DNA of 64,000 nucleotides, from contig NZ_CP097463.1 of NCBI RefSeq assembly GCF_027247405.1, positions 1,860,001 to 1,924,000 of the forward strand, in the 5' to 3' direction. Position 1 is the stretch's first letter. The number at the start of each line of letters is the position of its first letter. Both the position numbers and the translations under genes were made by a program. The notes under the pieces were generated by a model that saw only the letters and a list, made by a program, of their open reading frames with translations, was not told the origin of the DNA and did not search any database. Of the stretch, positions 8,029 through 17,304 are shown in pieces. This DNA comes from Jatrophihabitans cynanchi. Lineage in GTDB: Bacteria; Actinomycetota; Actinomycetes; Mycobacteriales; Jatrophihabitantaceae.

Positions 8029-10563
8029 CTACGGTACGCGACGGCGTCGCGCCGCTCCAAATCCGGGCGCCCGCCACGACGAGCCGAAGCAGACGAACGG
8101 CACCGGGTCCTCGACCGACGCGACAGCGCCGGCCAGCGCGGACGCGGAGTCCGCGCCAGCAACGAGCCGCCGGTGGTAGTCGATCATCGCCTGCTCGGCC
8201 AGTTCGTCCCCGACCCGGGCGACGCCCGCCACCACGCTCCGAGTGCCCAGGCGCAGCAGTACCGAGGTCAGCCCGAGGGCCTCGTCCCCGGGGCGGACGG
8301 TGGCCAGCCCCAGCTCACATGCCGACAGCACCACGTGCTCCGGCGTGCGGGCGGTTCGGTCGAGTTCGTAGGCGAACAGCGGGCCGTCGGCGAGACGCAC
8401 CGACGAGAACAGCGGGTTCTCGGTCTGGTGCACGCCGTGTGCCGCGACGTGCAGGAGCGTGCTGCGCGCCATCGCGTCCAGCGCGGCCGAGCACGTCGGC
8501 TGCGGGACCGCCGCGTCCCAGATGTCGGCGACCTGCTTCGCCTCGTCGTGAGCGCGTTGCAGGTCGGGCCCGGACAGCGCGGTAGCGGCGAAGCGGCGGC
8601 GGCGCGCACGGGACTCGGCCGCCCGCAGCCACGCCGTCGCCGACGGCGCGACCACGACCGGGACTCCCCGCAGCGACGGCAGCAGGCCCCACGGCAGTTG
8701 CCCCAGGACGCCGGTCCCGACCACGACGACCGGGCCGGCACCGACGGCGAGCGGCGCGACCAGCTCGGCGTCCAGCCGCTCGGCGGTGCGCCGGAAGGAG
8801 CCGAGGACCGCGGCCCGCATCGGCGCGGGCAGTCGCGGCTGGGCCGCCACGTCCAGGTCGGCGCGCGCCCGGCGCACCAGTTCGGTCACGGTCTCGGCCG
8901 CGCCGAGCACCTGCATCCGGGCCGAACGTCGATCGACAGTGACGGCGTGCAGTGCCGCGCCCACCTGGACGAACTGCACCAGGACTCCGTGCTCGAGCGC
9001 AGCACTGACCTGCTCGATGCCCGCGGGCGCACCGGCCTGTCCGGCTCCGGTCCGGGTCCAGCCACGTTCCTTGATCGCGCGCTCGAGTTCCCGGCGGCGG
9101 CTGCGCAGCGCCGCGGGATCTGCCGTTGCGTACCGCTGCGCGTCGATGGTCTGCCGCAGCTCTGCGAGCAGCCGGGCCGCCTGGGGGTCCGCGGGTGGGA
9201 CGACGGCGGGCAACCTGTTCGTGACGGCGCGCGTTCGCTCGGCCGCGGCGAACAGCACCGCGGCCTTGCCCGTGGCCCCGGCCAGCGCGACGTCCAACTC
9301 GGCCAGCCGCCGGCCCAGGACGGCCGCAGCGGTGCTTGCGTCGGTGCTGCCGAAGCTGGCCTGGTGCGCGGCGAGTTCGGCGAGTCCCCTGCCGGCCGTG
9401 CGGCGGGCCTCGGCGACCCGGCCGCGGGACGAGCTCAGCCGGGCGCGCACGTAGCGATCGTGCAGACGCGCGGTGATCGGGTCGTTCCTGCCCGGCCGGG
9501 GCGTCCCGTGCAGTACCGCGGTTGCCTCGGCAACCTGACCGGCACTCAGATGCGCCTCGGCCGCGATCAGTGCCGCGGTCCGGGCAGGCAGCGGCGTCCC
9601 GGCGCTCTCGAACTCGCGCCGCAGCCGAAGGGCCGGGCCGGCGAGGCGCTTGCCCGGTCTGCCGGCCGCGAGGTCGCTCATCAGGAGCACCAGCTCGGCG
9701 CTGCGGCGCCAGCGTTCGTTGCCGCGCCGACGGAATCGGTCGCGCGCACGCGCGGCCAGGGCTCGCGCGACGACGACATCGCCGAGGGCGAGGGCACACC
9801 GCGCACGCTCCAGCTCCGCCTCGCCCAGGTCCTGGGCGATCCGGGCCCGCGAGAAGATCGCGGCGGCGCGTGCCAGCGCGTCGTCGGCGTCCTGCAGCAG
9901 GCCGGCCTCGGTGAGCACCTCGGCCTTGCCGAGCAAGGCGATTCCCGGACTCACCGTGGGATCGAGCTCGCGCGCGCGATCCATCAGGTCGAGCGCGACG
10001 GGCAGGTTGCCGCGGAGGAATTCGAGAAAGCCTAGGTTGTGCGTCGCCTTGACCGCGATCACGGTGAGACCGGAGCGCTCGGCCCCGCGCGCGCAGGCGC
10101 GCAGATCGGCCGCCGCCGCGTCGAGCGCGGCGAGATCCATATGTGCGACCGAACGGTTGAGCAGCGCACCGCACTTGTCGATGTCGATCGGACCCGGGGC
10201 AGCCAGAGCCAGGTCGAATTCGGCGACGGCGTCGCGGAGCCGACCGGCGCGAAGCAGCAGTACCCCGCGCTGGTTGTGCAGCGGGGCGAGCAGCCGTGAA
10301 CGCACGGCCGGCGGGGGCGCGGTCTCGGCCTCGCTCAGCCGTCCGAGCGCGCCGTCCAAGCCGTACAGCTCGAACTCCGCACTGGCGAGAGTGATCATCA
10401 CTCGGGCTCGCACGTAGGCGGCGTCAGCGTCCGCGCCGTCCCCGAGGAGCGCCTGCGCCTTGAGCAGCAGTGCCTCGGCCTGGCGCGGCCGCCCACCGTT
10501 CATGGCGTCCCGTGCCCGCTGATTCAGCTCCCGGGCGCGTTCGAGCGGTTCGACCTGCCGCAC
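8029..10563 (-). CDS. TPR-CHAT protease
   Basis: 844 residues, no signal peptide. Residues 1 to about 440 are helical TPR-like repeats ('[20 protein letters not shown]', '[20 protein letters not shown]'). The C-terminal part is a CHAT domain, a caspase-like cysteine protease fold. Catalytic His709 lies in '[11 protein letters not shown]' and Cys749 in 'VVLSACELG', and both are intact. It starts at GTG 10563 with GAGGT upstream, 13 bases after the 166-residue protein's stop. CHAT proteases are known in bacterial cell-death and defence systems, such as the gasdermin-cleaving and type III-E CRISPR proteases. Here it ends an operon with a subtilisin and a sigma factor; its substrate is unknown. 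Confidence 0.88.
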   Translation of the reverse strand: MRQVEPLERARELNQRARDAMNGGRPRQAEALLLKAQALLGDGADADAAYVRARVMITLASAEFELYGLDGALGRLSEAETAPPPAVRSRLLAPLHNQRGVLLLRAGRLRDAVAEFDLALAAPGPIDIDKCGALLNRSVAHMDLAALDAAAADLRACARGAERSGLTVIAVKATHNLGFLEFLRGNLPVALDLMDRARELDPTVSPGIALLGKAEVLTEAGLLQDADDALARAAAIFSRARIAQDLGEAELERARCALALGDVVVARALAARARDRFRRRGNERWRRSAELVLLMSDLAAGRPGKRLAGPALRLRREFESAGTPLPARTAALIAAEAHLSAGQVAEATAVLHGTPRPGRNDPITARLHDRYVRARLSSSRGRVAEARRTAGRGLAELAAHQASFGSTDASTAAAVLGRRLAELDVALAGATGKAAVLFAAAERTRAVTNRLPAVVPPADPQAARLLAELRQTIDAQRYATADPAALRSRRRELERAIKERGWTRTGAGQAGAPAGIEQVSAALEHGVLVQFVQVGAALHAVTVDRRSARMQVLGAAETVTELVRRARADLDVAAQPRLPAPMRAAVLGSFRRTAERLDAELVAPLAVGAGPVVVVGTGVLGQLPWGLLPSLRGVPVVVAPSATAWLRAAESRARRRRFAATALSGPDLQRAHDEAKQVADIWDAAVPQPTCSAALDAMARSTLLHVAAHGVHQTENPLFSSVRLADGPLFAYELDRTARTPEHVVLSACELGLATVRPGDEALGLTSVLLRLGTRSVVAGVARVGDELAEQAMIDYHRRLVAGADSASALAGAVASVEDPVPFVCFGSSWRAPGFGAARRRRVP

Positions 10564-10576
10564 CGGGCGTACGACC

Positions 10577-11077
10577 TCACAGCTCGATCGACGGCGTGAC
10601 CACCGGCGACAGCGCGGTGCTGTCCGACGGAGTGAGCAGCAGCCGCGCCATGCCGCGCGGCACCTGATCGAACACGAATCGGCCGTCCGCGTCGGCGTCG
10701 GTGCGCAGCGTCTGGCTCTCGGTCCGTAGCTCGACCGCGGCCTCGCCGCCCGGGGCCGCCCACCCGTCCAGCCGCACGGAATCCGCGGAGGCCGGCGTGA
10801 TCGTGATCATCACGGTCAGGCCGGAGCTGGCGAAGGTGACGGTTCGCGCCTCGGTGGCCTCGGCCGACCGGACGCCGGTGAACTCGGCGGTCCGCTGCAG
10901 TTCGGCCACCTCGGCGTGCAGCGCATCCAGCGTGAGGGCGAACTCGATCCGCTCGACCAGCCCGGTCGGCGGCGGGTCGATCTGCTCGTACAGCGCGGCC
11001 ACCCGCGCGAGGACGCGGTCGTCGTCGTCGTCGAGCGGAGCGTCGGCAAGATCGGACTGCCGCGGTGCGGGACTCAT
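10577..11077 (-). CDS. uncharacterised protein between sigma factor and CHAT protease
   Basis: 166 residues; its ATG shares one base with the sigma-factor stop (TGATG), so it is translationally coupled. The N-terminal half is acidic and helical ('PLDDDDDRVLARVAALYEQ', 'LVERIEFALTLDALHAEVAEL'). The C-terminal half (about 78-166) is beta-rich with a 'DADGRFVFDQVPRGMARLLL' motif, like carboxypeptidase-regulatory/Ig-type beta-sandwich domains. No membrane helix or signal peptide. Its position after the sigma factor makes a soluble anti-sigma or adaptor role possible, which is inference. No family firmly recognised. Confidence 0.75.
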   Translation of the reverse strand: MSPAPRQSDLADAPLDDDDDRVLARVAALYEQIDPPPTGLVERIEFALTLDALHAEVAELQRTAEFTGVRSAEATEARTVTFASSGLTVMITITPASADSVRLDGWAAPGGEAAVELRTESQTLRTDADADGRFVFDQVPRGMARLLLTPSDSTALSPVVTPSIEL

Positions 11078-11664
11078 CAGTTCACCCACTCGGGATCGTT
11101 GGCCAGTTGCAGTCGCAGCTTCGCGAGGCATCGCCCGCGGGTCGGGCCGATGCTGCCGATCGGCATGCCGAGCGATTCGGCGACAGCGGCGTAGTCGGGA
11201 CGGTCCGCGAACGCGATGACCCGCAGCAACGCGCGGCATCGTTCGGGCAGCCGTGCGATGTGCTGCCACAGCCGCGCATCGCCGTCACTGCGAACGACGA
11301 CCTCTTCGGGCAGGTCGACCACCGGCGTGGCGAGTTCGTCGTCCTCGATCTCGCGCGGCTCGACTCGCGCATCTCGCTTGACCACCCGCCACGACTCGCG
11401 GCGCGCGCTCACGATCAGCCACTTGAGCACCGCCTGCGGGTCGGCGATCGAGTCCGCGCCGCGCACGAGGGCGAGCCAGGTGGTCTGCAGCACGTCCTCG
11501 GCGATGTCGCGCTCGACACGCTGCGCCCTGACGGTGTGCCAGAGGATCGGAGTCAGGAGCGCCACGAGTTCGCTCAGCTTCGCCTCGTCCCCGGCACGGT
11601 AGGCCGAGAACAGGTTCGCGGCGCGGGCCGCGAGCGTCTCAGGTACAGGCTGTACGTCGATCAT
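11077..11664 (-). CDS. ECF-like sigma-70 family RNA polymerase sigma factor
   Basis: 195 residues. Start at ATG 11664, overlapping the subtilisin stop by four bases (ATGA). The region 2 helix set is at about 30-100 ('RDIAEDVLQTTWLALVRGA', 'VLKWLIVSARRESWRVVKRD'). Region 4 helix-turn-helix is at about 132-185 ('LPERCRALLRVIAFADRPDYAAVAESLGMPIGSIGPTRGRCLAKLR'). There is no adjacent membrane anti-sigma gene. Instead it sits between a protease and a small soluble protein, so proteolytic or adaptor control is plausible. Confidence 0.9.
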   Translation of the reverse strand: MIDVQPVPETLAARAANLFSAYRAGDEAKLSELVALLTPILWHTVRAQRVERDIAEDVLQTTWLALVRGADSIADPQAVLKWLIVSARRESWRVVKRDARVEPREIEDDELATPVVDLPEEVVVRSDGDARLWQHIARLPERCRALLRVIAFADRPDYAAVAESLGMPIGSIGPTRGRCLAKLRLQLANDPEWVN

Positions 11665-13220
11665 CGGGGCTCCAGGTTCAACGTCAGACCGGCGGCATCC
11701 CAACTGCGTTTGATCATTGCCGCGGCATCGACCGGCAGGCAACTCGTCCCGGCCATCGCGGCGGCGATCTCACCGGCGAGGATCGGCGCGGCGAACGACG
11801 TGCCGCTCCACGTGCCGAAACCGCAACTGAAGTTGTCCGGGTCGTAAGCGGCCCGCGTCCCGTCCGCGGCCTCGACGCGGAACGGCGGCTGCCCGGAACC
11901 GTCGAACGTCACCGGGAACGTGCTGACCAGGCCGGCGCCGGGCCGGAAGCAGGTGACCCAGTCGCCACCGTTGCTGAACAGCGCGATCGTGCCGTCCGGG
12001 TTCCGCGCACCGACGCTGACGATCGGTGCACGGTCCTGGCCGAGCGCGCCGGGGAACGTGGTGAAGGCTGCCGGGAACATCGGCCGCGTCGTCGCATCGT
12101 TGCCCGCCGCGGCGACGATGATCACGCCGGTCTGCGCGAGCGCCCGCAACGGGTGCAGCAGCAGCGGATCGAAGGTCACGTCCTCGGGCTGCTCGTGGTA
12201 GTAGCCGAGCGAGAGCGAGAGGATGTCGATGATCTCGTCTTCGCGCCCCTCCTGCTGCGCCAACTGCTGGCGCAGCGCGAGCAGGTTCAGCGCGTCGAGC
12301 AGCACATGCTCGGGCACCGCGCCGTCGCTGGGCATCACCCGGGCGGACAGGATGTTCGCGTCCGGGCACATCTGGTGGATCAGGCCGGCGATGAAGGTGC
12401 CGTGGCCGGAGTCGGAGTCCAGCACGCCCTCGAGCGGATCGGTGATCACGCCGGTGGCCTCGGGATCGGTCGCGGCGTCCTGGAAGCCGATGGCCGCGCC
12501 CCCGCAGTGCGGGTCGCGGGTGATCAGCCCGGGCACGGCGTCGAACCACGGGTGCTTGCCGACCCCGGTGTCCAGCACCGCGACCACCGGCCGTCGGCCG
12601 GAGAACTCGGCGCTGCGGTGCGGCCGCGCGCCCATCCACTGCACCGGTCCGCGGCCGCCGAACCCCGGCGTGCCGTACGAATCCATCGGCATCGGTGCCG
12701 CCGAAGCGCGCGGCGGGAACGGGCTGCCCTGTGTGTGCCGGGTCGCGCTGATCAGGTGGTCGAGGGCGACCTGACGTCCCGCGGCGCCCGCACGGCCGAC
12801 GTTCCCGCGATAGGTCTGCAGCACCCGCCAGGCGTCCGGCGCCTCGACCGGGCCGGTACCGGTCGGTACGAGATTCACGGCGATGCTGTCATGGACGCTG
12901 GGACCGTCGACCCCGGCGCGCCGCGCCAACTCGGCGCGCTGCCGCGATCGTTCCTCGTGCAGCAGCGGCGGCTGCAACGCCAAGCCGTGCTGCGCCGCCG
13001 CCTCGGTGAGCGCGTCGCGCGCGGCCGTGTCCGCTACCCCGTGCACGAGCAGGCGGTCGGCGAGGTAGACGGTCGGCATCGCCTGCGGCTGGCCCGGGAC
13101 CTGGACGGCGGTGCTCGGGTCGAGCACACGAGCGTTGTACCGGCCCAGAAGTGCCGGCGGAACCTGCAGGCTCGGGTCGCGCTCGAAGGGCGGATTGCGC
13201 CGCTCGTCCGGATCCGTCAT
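11661..13220 (-). CDS. cytosolic subtilisin-like serine protease (S8)
   Basis: 519 residues. All catalytic elements are present: Asp217 in 'VVAVLDTGVG', His273 in 'SGHGTFIAGL', oxyanion Asn374 in 'AAAGNDATTRP', Ser475 in 'SGTSFAAPI'. There is no signal peptide or membrane segment, so it is expected to act inside the cell, which is unusual for S8 proteases. About 200 N-terminal residues precede the catalytic domain and may serve as a recognition or inhibitory region. ATG 13220 follows GGGAGTC. It is the first gene of the coupled operon subtilisin - sigma - 166-residue protein - CHAT. Confidence 0.92.
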   Translation of the reverse strand: MTDPDERRNPPFERDPSLQVPPALLGRYNARVLDPSTAVQVPGQPQAMPTVYLADRLLVHGVADTAARDALTEAAAQHGLALQPPLLHEERSRQRAELARRAGVDGPSVHDSIAVNLVPTGTGPVEAPDAWRVLQTYRGNVGRAGAAGRQVALDHLISATRHTQGSPFPPRASAAPMPMDSYGTPGFGGRGPVQWMGARPHRSAEFSGRRPVVAVLDTGVGKHPWFDAVPGLITRDPHCGGAAIGFQDAATDPEATGVITDPLEGVLDSDSGHGTFIAGLIHQMCPDANILSARVMPSDGAVPEHVLLDALNLLALRQQLAQQEGREDEIIDILSLSLGYYHEQPEDVTFDPLLLHPLRALAQTGVIIVAAAGNDATTRPMFPAAFTTFPGALGQDRAPIVSVGARNPDGTIALFSNGGDWVTCFRPGAGLVSTFPVTFDGSGQPPFRVEAADGTRAAYDPDNFSCGFGTWSGTSFAAPILAGEIAAAMAGTSCLPVDAAAMIKRSWDAAGLTLNLEPR

Positions 13221-13339
13221 GGATTGACTCCCGTCGTCCGTGGCCCTGACACGTTCGTGCGGTGCGGGCAGTCTAGGGCTCCCCACGGCACACCACCACA
13301 CCCTGCGATCAACCGGACAGGAGGTGACCGGGACGGATT

Positions 13340-13357
13340 CTGATACCGGTGTATCAG
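13340..13357. promoter_or_regulatory. 18-bp palindrome between divergent subtilisin and HopA1-like genes
   Basis: CTGATAC-CGGT-GTATCAG, perfect seven-base arms around a four-base spacer. It lies 120 bases upstream of the subtilisin start and 48 bases upstream of the HopA1-like start, the right place for an operator controlling both directions. Which protein would bind it is unknown; no DNA-binding repressor is encoded in the module apart from the sigma factor. Confidence 0.55.
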
Positions 13358-13405
13358 CGTGGCCGCCGCCCGCTCCTGCCTCACAACGTCGACGGAGGTG
13401 GGGAC

Positions 13406-14275
13406 ATGGGCAACGGGGGGTTCCATGGACCGGACCGCGTCGACGGCGGGGCCGCCGTCGCCGTGTGGGTGGGACAGGGCGAGGGCGATGGAACCGGTGG
13501 GGGCGGCGAGTCGCAAGGGGGATCCGGACAGTTCCGGAGGAAAGCGGCCGCCCCCACCGGTCCTTGGCCCGGCTGGGCCCGGCCACAACTTCTCGACGCT
13601 GTCGCCGTCGCCGCGCGCGCGGGTTCGGTCGGCGCGCTCGCGCTCTACCGGGACTGGTTCGCCGCGCCGACCGTCCACGCGGCCGTGCGGCCGCCCGTCC
13701 TCGGCCCGCTCGCCGGGCTGTACCGCCGGGCACACGCCGGGAGCGGCACCCGGCGCGAGGTGAACGGCGTTGCCGTGGTCGATCGCGCCGACGTGGTCGG
13801 ACGGGACGGCTGGTGGCGCACTTGGGGGCCGGCCTGGCGGCCGCTGCGCAGCCGCGAGCAGAGCGTGCGGGTGCTGTTCACGCCGCAGCCGCAGCAGCTC
13901 GCCACCTTCGTGGCCACGGTCACCGCGGCGCTGCGCGGGACGCAACTGCCCTGGCTGCTTGCCTGCCCGACCGATCCGCGCCAGTTGCTACGCGCCGGCC
14001 ATGCCGTGCTGCACCTGCCCGAGCTCGGTTGTGCCGGCGACCTGATCGCGGACGTCACCGGGCTGCTCGCCGAGGCACGTCCGCCGCTGTGCCTACCGCT
14101 CGCGCCGGGTGTTGCCGTCGCGAGCGATCCGGGCAACGGCATGACGTTCGGCGAGCACCGCTGCCACCTGATCTCGCTCGCCCTCGGCCTGCCGCGGGCA
14201 CACCAGGAACCGCTGTCGGCCATCGCCGAGGTGTTCGCGACGCACGGAGTGGACCCCTCCGCGCCCCATCGCTGA
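13406..14275 (+). CDS. HopA1-family-like protein
   Basis: 289 residues from ATG 13406, chosen because GGAGGTG lies at the right distance; an in-frame GTG at 13349 lacks one. The first 45 residues are Gly-rich and low complexity. The C-terminal half resembles the HopA1 effector family: a 'VRVLFTPQPQQLATFV' strand-helix, then 'PPLCLPLAPGVAVASDP', then 'TFGEHRCHLISLAL' as the conserved terminal motif. HopA1-like proteins of actinobacteria include LanY-type partners in class V lanthipeptide biosynthesis, but no kinase or precursor gene is next to this one. It is divergent from the subtilisin operon with a shared palindrome. Confidence 0.68.
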   Translation: MGNGGFHGPDRVDGGAAVAVWVGQGEGDGTGGGGESQGGSGQFRRKAAAPTGPWPGWARPQLLDAVAVAARAGSVGALALYRDWFAAPTVHAAVRPPVLGPLAGLYRRAHAGSGTRREVNGVAVVDRADVVGRDGWWRTWGPAWRPLRSREQSVRVLFTPQPQQLATFVATVTAALRGTQLPWLLACPTDPRQLLRAGHAVLHLPELGCAGDLIADVTGLLAEARPPLCLPLAPGVAVASDPGNGMTFGEHRCHLISLALGLPRAHQEPLSAIAEVFATHGVDPSAPHR

Positions 14276-14302
14276 GGCGCGCGCGGCCGAATGCCGGCGC
14301 CG

Positions 14303-16417
14303 TCAGGCGTCGATGCGCAGGTCCACGACGGCGGGCAGCCGCGCGCCGGACTGCACCGAGCGCAACGCCAGGTAGAGCCGCGCCCAGCCCTGCTGCGGTG
14401 TCAGCTGCCCCGGGACGGCCGCGTGCTCGGTGAGCGCGCCCGCGAACACGATCCGGTGGCCGCCGGTGGCGTAGATGTTCGCCCACTGCGCCGCTTGCGC
14501 CGAGGTGTAGATCTGCGGCAGGGCCTGGATGCGTGAGTCGCGCCCGCCGGCCAGCGTGTTCAGCTGCGCCTCGGTCCAGCCCCAGTTGCAGGTGCCGCCG
14601 GTGGCGCCGAACCGCGTCGGGCAGCCGTCGGCCGACCCGGCGAAGATCAGCTCCTTGGTGGTGGCCGCGGCGAGGTAGGCGGCCTCCCACTGCTGGGCCT
14701 GCGCCTGCGTGCTGTAGAAGTCCGGCTCGATGTCGCTCGCTCCGACGACGCGCACGCCCGCACGGGGCGTCAGCGTGTCGACCACCTTGTTCGCCCAGTC
14801 CGCGCCGCGGGCGCTCGCCGGGTAGGTCGCCCAGTCGTTCGCGTCGTTGTTCGTCGCGATGGCCACCGTCACGCCGGACCGGGCGCCGAGACCGGCGAGG
14901 TAGCCGTTGAGCGCGGCGGTCAGCTGGGCGTAGCTCAGCGTGCGGTCCGTGGCCGAGAGCAACACACCGGACTTGTCGTTGAGCTGGGCGCCGATGTGCA
15001 GCAGCACCAGCCGGCTGCCCGACGCCGCGTCGGCCGCGCCCTCGGCGTGCATGATCGTGGTGTCGCTCGCCGCGCCCGTCAGATTGCGCACGTACCGCCC
15101 GACCGACGCCGCGGGCGGGTGGATCGATCTGGCCAGGATGTAGCCGGTGACCGCGGCGGTGACGTTCACCGCGCGCCGCGATCCGTTGTAGACGTCGACC
15201 CGGCCTCCGGAGGACAGCGGCACGATCACGGTGTTCGAGGTGGTGTGTCCGGCCGCGAACTGCACGTTCGTCGTGTGCGGGCGGCGGGTGCCCGCGGTCC
15301 AGACGACCAGGACGCCCGCGGCACGCGGCGAGAGCGCGGCGACGCTGAGCACGGCGGCGACGGCGTTGACCGGAACGCCCGCCTTGCCGCCGACGTGCAC
15401 CGAGGCGGACCGCCCGGCGCGCAGGGCGCCCTTGCGGTTGCCCGCAATCCCGGAACGGGTGTCCAGGATGCGCTGCGTCGCCAGCGGGACGAGCGCCCCG
15501 GACGTCGTCGGCACACCGGAGCGCAGGTACCCGCTCACATCGACCGCCACGTAGAGCGAGCCACGCGAGGCGTTGGTCAGGGTGATCCGGCCGCCGTTCA
15601 ACGGGACGACCGCGAGCGTCGAGGTGAGCGGCGTGCGGGCGGCGAACTGCACTGCCCCGTCCGATGGTCGCGCGCCGTGCCACGGGTAGGCGAGCAGCCG
15701 GCCGGTCCGGGTCGGCGACATCACGCTGATGGTGACCACGACCGCGCCCGCGGACGTCGGCACGCCGGCGTGGCCGGCGATGCGCGGGCTCATCGAGCGG
15801 CCGGCAGGCAGCGGTCCCTTGCCGTTTGCCAGCCGTCCGGTGCGGGTGTCGACCACCCGGCTCGCGCGTAGCGGTCGGTAGCTGCCCGGCTGGCCGGCGC
15901 TGCCCGCGGTGTAGTACCCAGTCACGTCGGCGACGACCTGCACCGTGCCGCGCGAGTTGTTGTACAGGTCGATCCAGCCGGTGCGCGATACCGGCACGAC
16001 GGCGAGGTCAGACGCCGCGGTGTTGCGGGTGAAGCCGACGTTGACGGTCGCCGGACGCCGCGTGCCGCGCGCCCCCGCGACGAGCGATCCGGACCGGGTC
16101 GGGGACAGCACGGTCAGCGTGACCGCGACCGCCGCCACTCCCCTGGCCGGGACGTGCGCGCGCCCGCCGATCCGGGTGATCATCGTCCGATGGGCGCGCA
16201 ACACGCCGTGGTGGCCGCCGCGCCCGGATCGGGTGTCCACGACCCGCGCGGCGTGGACCGGGACATAACTGCCCGCGCTGGTGGTGGCCGCGGCCGCCGG
16301 CGGCGGTGCGAGCACCACGACCGCGCCGGACACAGCGAGCACCGCGGCGGTGCTCAGGCTGATCAATGCGAAACGGCCCGGCAGGGTTGCCGGGCCGTTC
16401 CTGCGCGATCGGATCAT
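14303..16417 (-). CDS. secreted protein with three 'DTRSG' repeats and a unique C-terminal domain
   Basis: 704 residues. Positively charged N-terminus, hydrophobic helix and 'APPPAAAA' end look like a Sec signal peptide (about 1-45). Three beta-rich repeats of about 120 residues follow (roughly 50-170, 179-299, 308-428), each opening with '(V/L)VP.. ARV(V/L)DTR(S/T)G' and closing with 'VTGY'. This module is common in actinobacterial surface proteins. Residues 435-704 form another domain with 'GASDIEPDF' and '[10 protein letters not shown]...CNWGWT', not assigned. The ATG overlaps the rplA stop (ATGA) and the rplA terminator lies inside codons 7-16; an internal TTG is an alternative start but would lack the charged signal-peptide end. 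Confidence 0.8.
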   Translation of the reverse strand: MIRSRRNGPATLPGRFALISLSTAAVLAVSGAVVVLAPPPAAAATTSAGSYVPVHAARVVDTRSGRGGHHGVLRAHRTMITRIGGRAHVPARGVAAVAVTLTVLSPTRSGSLVAGARGTRRPATVNVGFTRNTAASDLAVVPVSRTGWIDLYNNSRGTVQVVADVTGYYTAGSAGQPGSYRPLRASRVVDTRTGRLANGKGPLPAGRSMSPRIAGHAGVPTSAGAVVVTISVMSPTRTGRLLAYPWHGARPSDGAVQFAARTPLTSTLAVVPLNGGRITLTNASRGSLYVAVDVSGYLRSGVPTTSGALVPLATQRILDTRSGIAGNRKGALRAGRSASVHVGGKAGVPVNAVAAVLSVAALSPRAAGVLVVWTAGTRRPHTTNVQFAAGHTTSNTVIVPLSSGGRVDVYNGSRRAVNVTAAVTGYILARSIHPPAASVGRYVRNLTGAASDTTIMHAEGAADAASGSRLVLLHIGAQLNDKSGVLLSATDRTLSYAQLTAALNGYLAGLGARSGVTVAIATNNDANDWATYPASARGADWANKVVDTLTPRAGVRVVGASDIEPDFYSTQAQAQQWEAAYLAAATTKELIFAGSADGCPTRFGATGGTCNWGWTEAQLNTLAGGRDSRIQALPQIYTSAQAAQWANIYATGGHRIVFAGALTEHAAVPGQLTPQQGWARLYLALRSVQSGARLPAVVDLRIDA
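16372..16399 (-). terminator. terminator hairpin of rplK-rplA inside the next gene
   Basis: AACGGCCCGGCA / TGCCGGGCCGTT, a perfect 12-bp stem with a four-base loop, followed on the minus strand by TTTCGC. It lies 15 bases after the rplA stop but inside the signal-peptide codons of the secreted repeat protein. It would stop most ribosomal-operon transcription before that gene, or limit read-through into it. Confidence 0.7.
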
Positions 16418-17130
16418 GCCTGCGCGGTGTCCTCGAGCAGGTTGCGGGTGCGGTTGGCGTCGACCGGGATACCCGGGCCCATCGTCGTGGTGAAGGTGAC
16501 CTTCTTCAGGTACTTGCCCTTCGACGACGACGGCTTGGCGCGCAGCACCTCGTCCAGCGCGGCCGCGTAGTTCTCGACCAACTGCTCGACGCTGAAGGAG
16601 GACTTGCCGATGATCAGGTGCAGGTTGGACTGCTTGTCCACCCGGAAGTTGATCTTGCCGCCCTTGATGTCGGTGATCGCCTTCGCGACGTCCGGGGTCA
16701 CCGTGCCCGTCTTCGGGTTCGGCATCAAGCCGCGCGGGCCGAGCACCCGGGCGATCCGGCCGACCTTGGCCATCTGGTCCGGCGTGGCGATCGCTGCGTC
16801 GAAGTCCAGGTACCCGTCGGTGATCTCCTGGATCAGGTCGTCACTGCCGACCTTGTCCGCTCCCGCGGCGCGGGCCTCCTCGGCCTTGTCGCCGGTCGCG
16901 AACACGATGACGCGCGCGGTCTTGCCGGTGCCGTGCGGCAGGCTGACCGTGCCGCGGACCATCTGGTCGGCCTTGCGCGGGTCGACCCCGAGCCGCATCG
17001 CGACCTCGACGGTGCCGTCGAACTTGGTGGGCGAGGCCTGCTTGGCGATGGTCGCCGCCTCGAGCGGGCTGTAGATCTTGTCGGCCTCGATGAGTTCGGC
17101 GGCCTTGCGGTAAGCCTTGCTGCGCTGCAT
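16414..17130 (-). CDS. rplA: 50S ribosomal protein L1
   Basis: 238 residues, usual length. L1 signature '[20 protein letters not shown]' (about 122-141) and the two-domain L1 pattern are present. Ribosome-binding site AGAAAGAAGAG precedes ATG. It binds 23S rRNA at the L1 stalk and in many bacteria represses the L11 operon by binding its mRNA. It is separated from rplK by about 175 bases that contain an unusual repeat structure. Confidence 0.98.
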   Translation of the reverse strand: MQRSKAYRKAAELIEADKIYSPLEAATIAKQASPTKFDGTVEVAMRLGVDPRKADQMVRGTVSLPHGTGKTARVIVFATGDKAEEARAAGADKVGSDDLIQEITDGYLDFDAAIATPDQMAKVGRIARVLGPRGLMPNPKTGTVTPDVAKAITDIKGGKINFRVDKQSNLHLIIGKSSFSVEQLVENYAAALDEVLRAKPSSSKGKYLKKVTFTTTMGPGIPVDANRTRNLLEDTAQA

Positions 17131-17197
17131 GGTTCTCTTCTTTCTCTAGTGGTTCAGCGGACCGCGACCTTCGCGGCCCTCCCACGTCATCTGTTCT

Positions 17198-17269
17198 CGT
17201 TGAGTGGCGACTTACACGTTCAGTGGCGACCTGTAGCCCGCCACTGAGCCCGGAACCCGCCACTCAACG
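17198..17269. repeat. nested inverted/direct repeat between rplK and rplA
   Basis: Four copies of an AGTGGCG-type unit in 72 bases. CGTTGAGTGGCG (17198-17209) and CAGTGGCG (17221-17228) are in one orientation; CGCCACTG (17239-17246) and CGCCACTCAACG (17258-17269) are in the other. The outer arms pair perfectly over 12 bp and the inner ones over 8 bp, giving a long stem in the rplK-rplA transcript. It could be a mobile extragenic palindrome or an RNA control element. Confidence 0.85.
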
Positions 17270-17304
17270 GGACGGGGACGGGCGCGAGCGCTGATCGCGC
17301 CGGT

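Noticed and set aside
13349..13405. Longer N-terminus for the HopA1-like protein
   Set aside because: No ribosome-binding site before it, it would run across the palindrome, and GGAGGTG is correctly spaced for ATG 13406.
17198..17269. Repeat between rplK and rplA as a CRISPR array
   Set aside because: Units are too short, arranged as inverted pairs, with no spacers of equal length and no cas genes.
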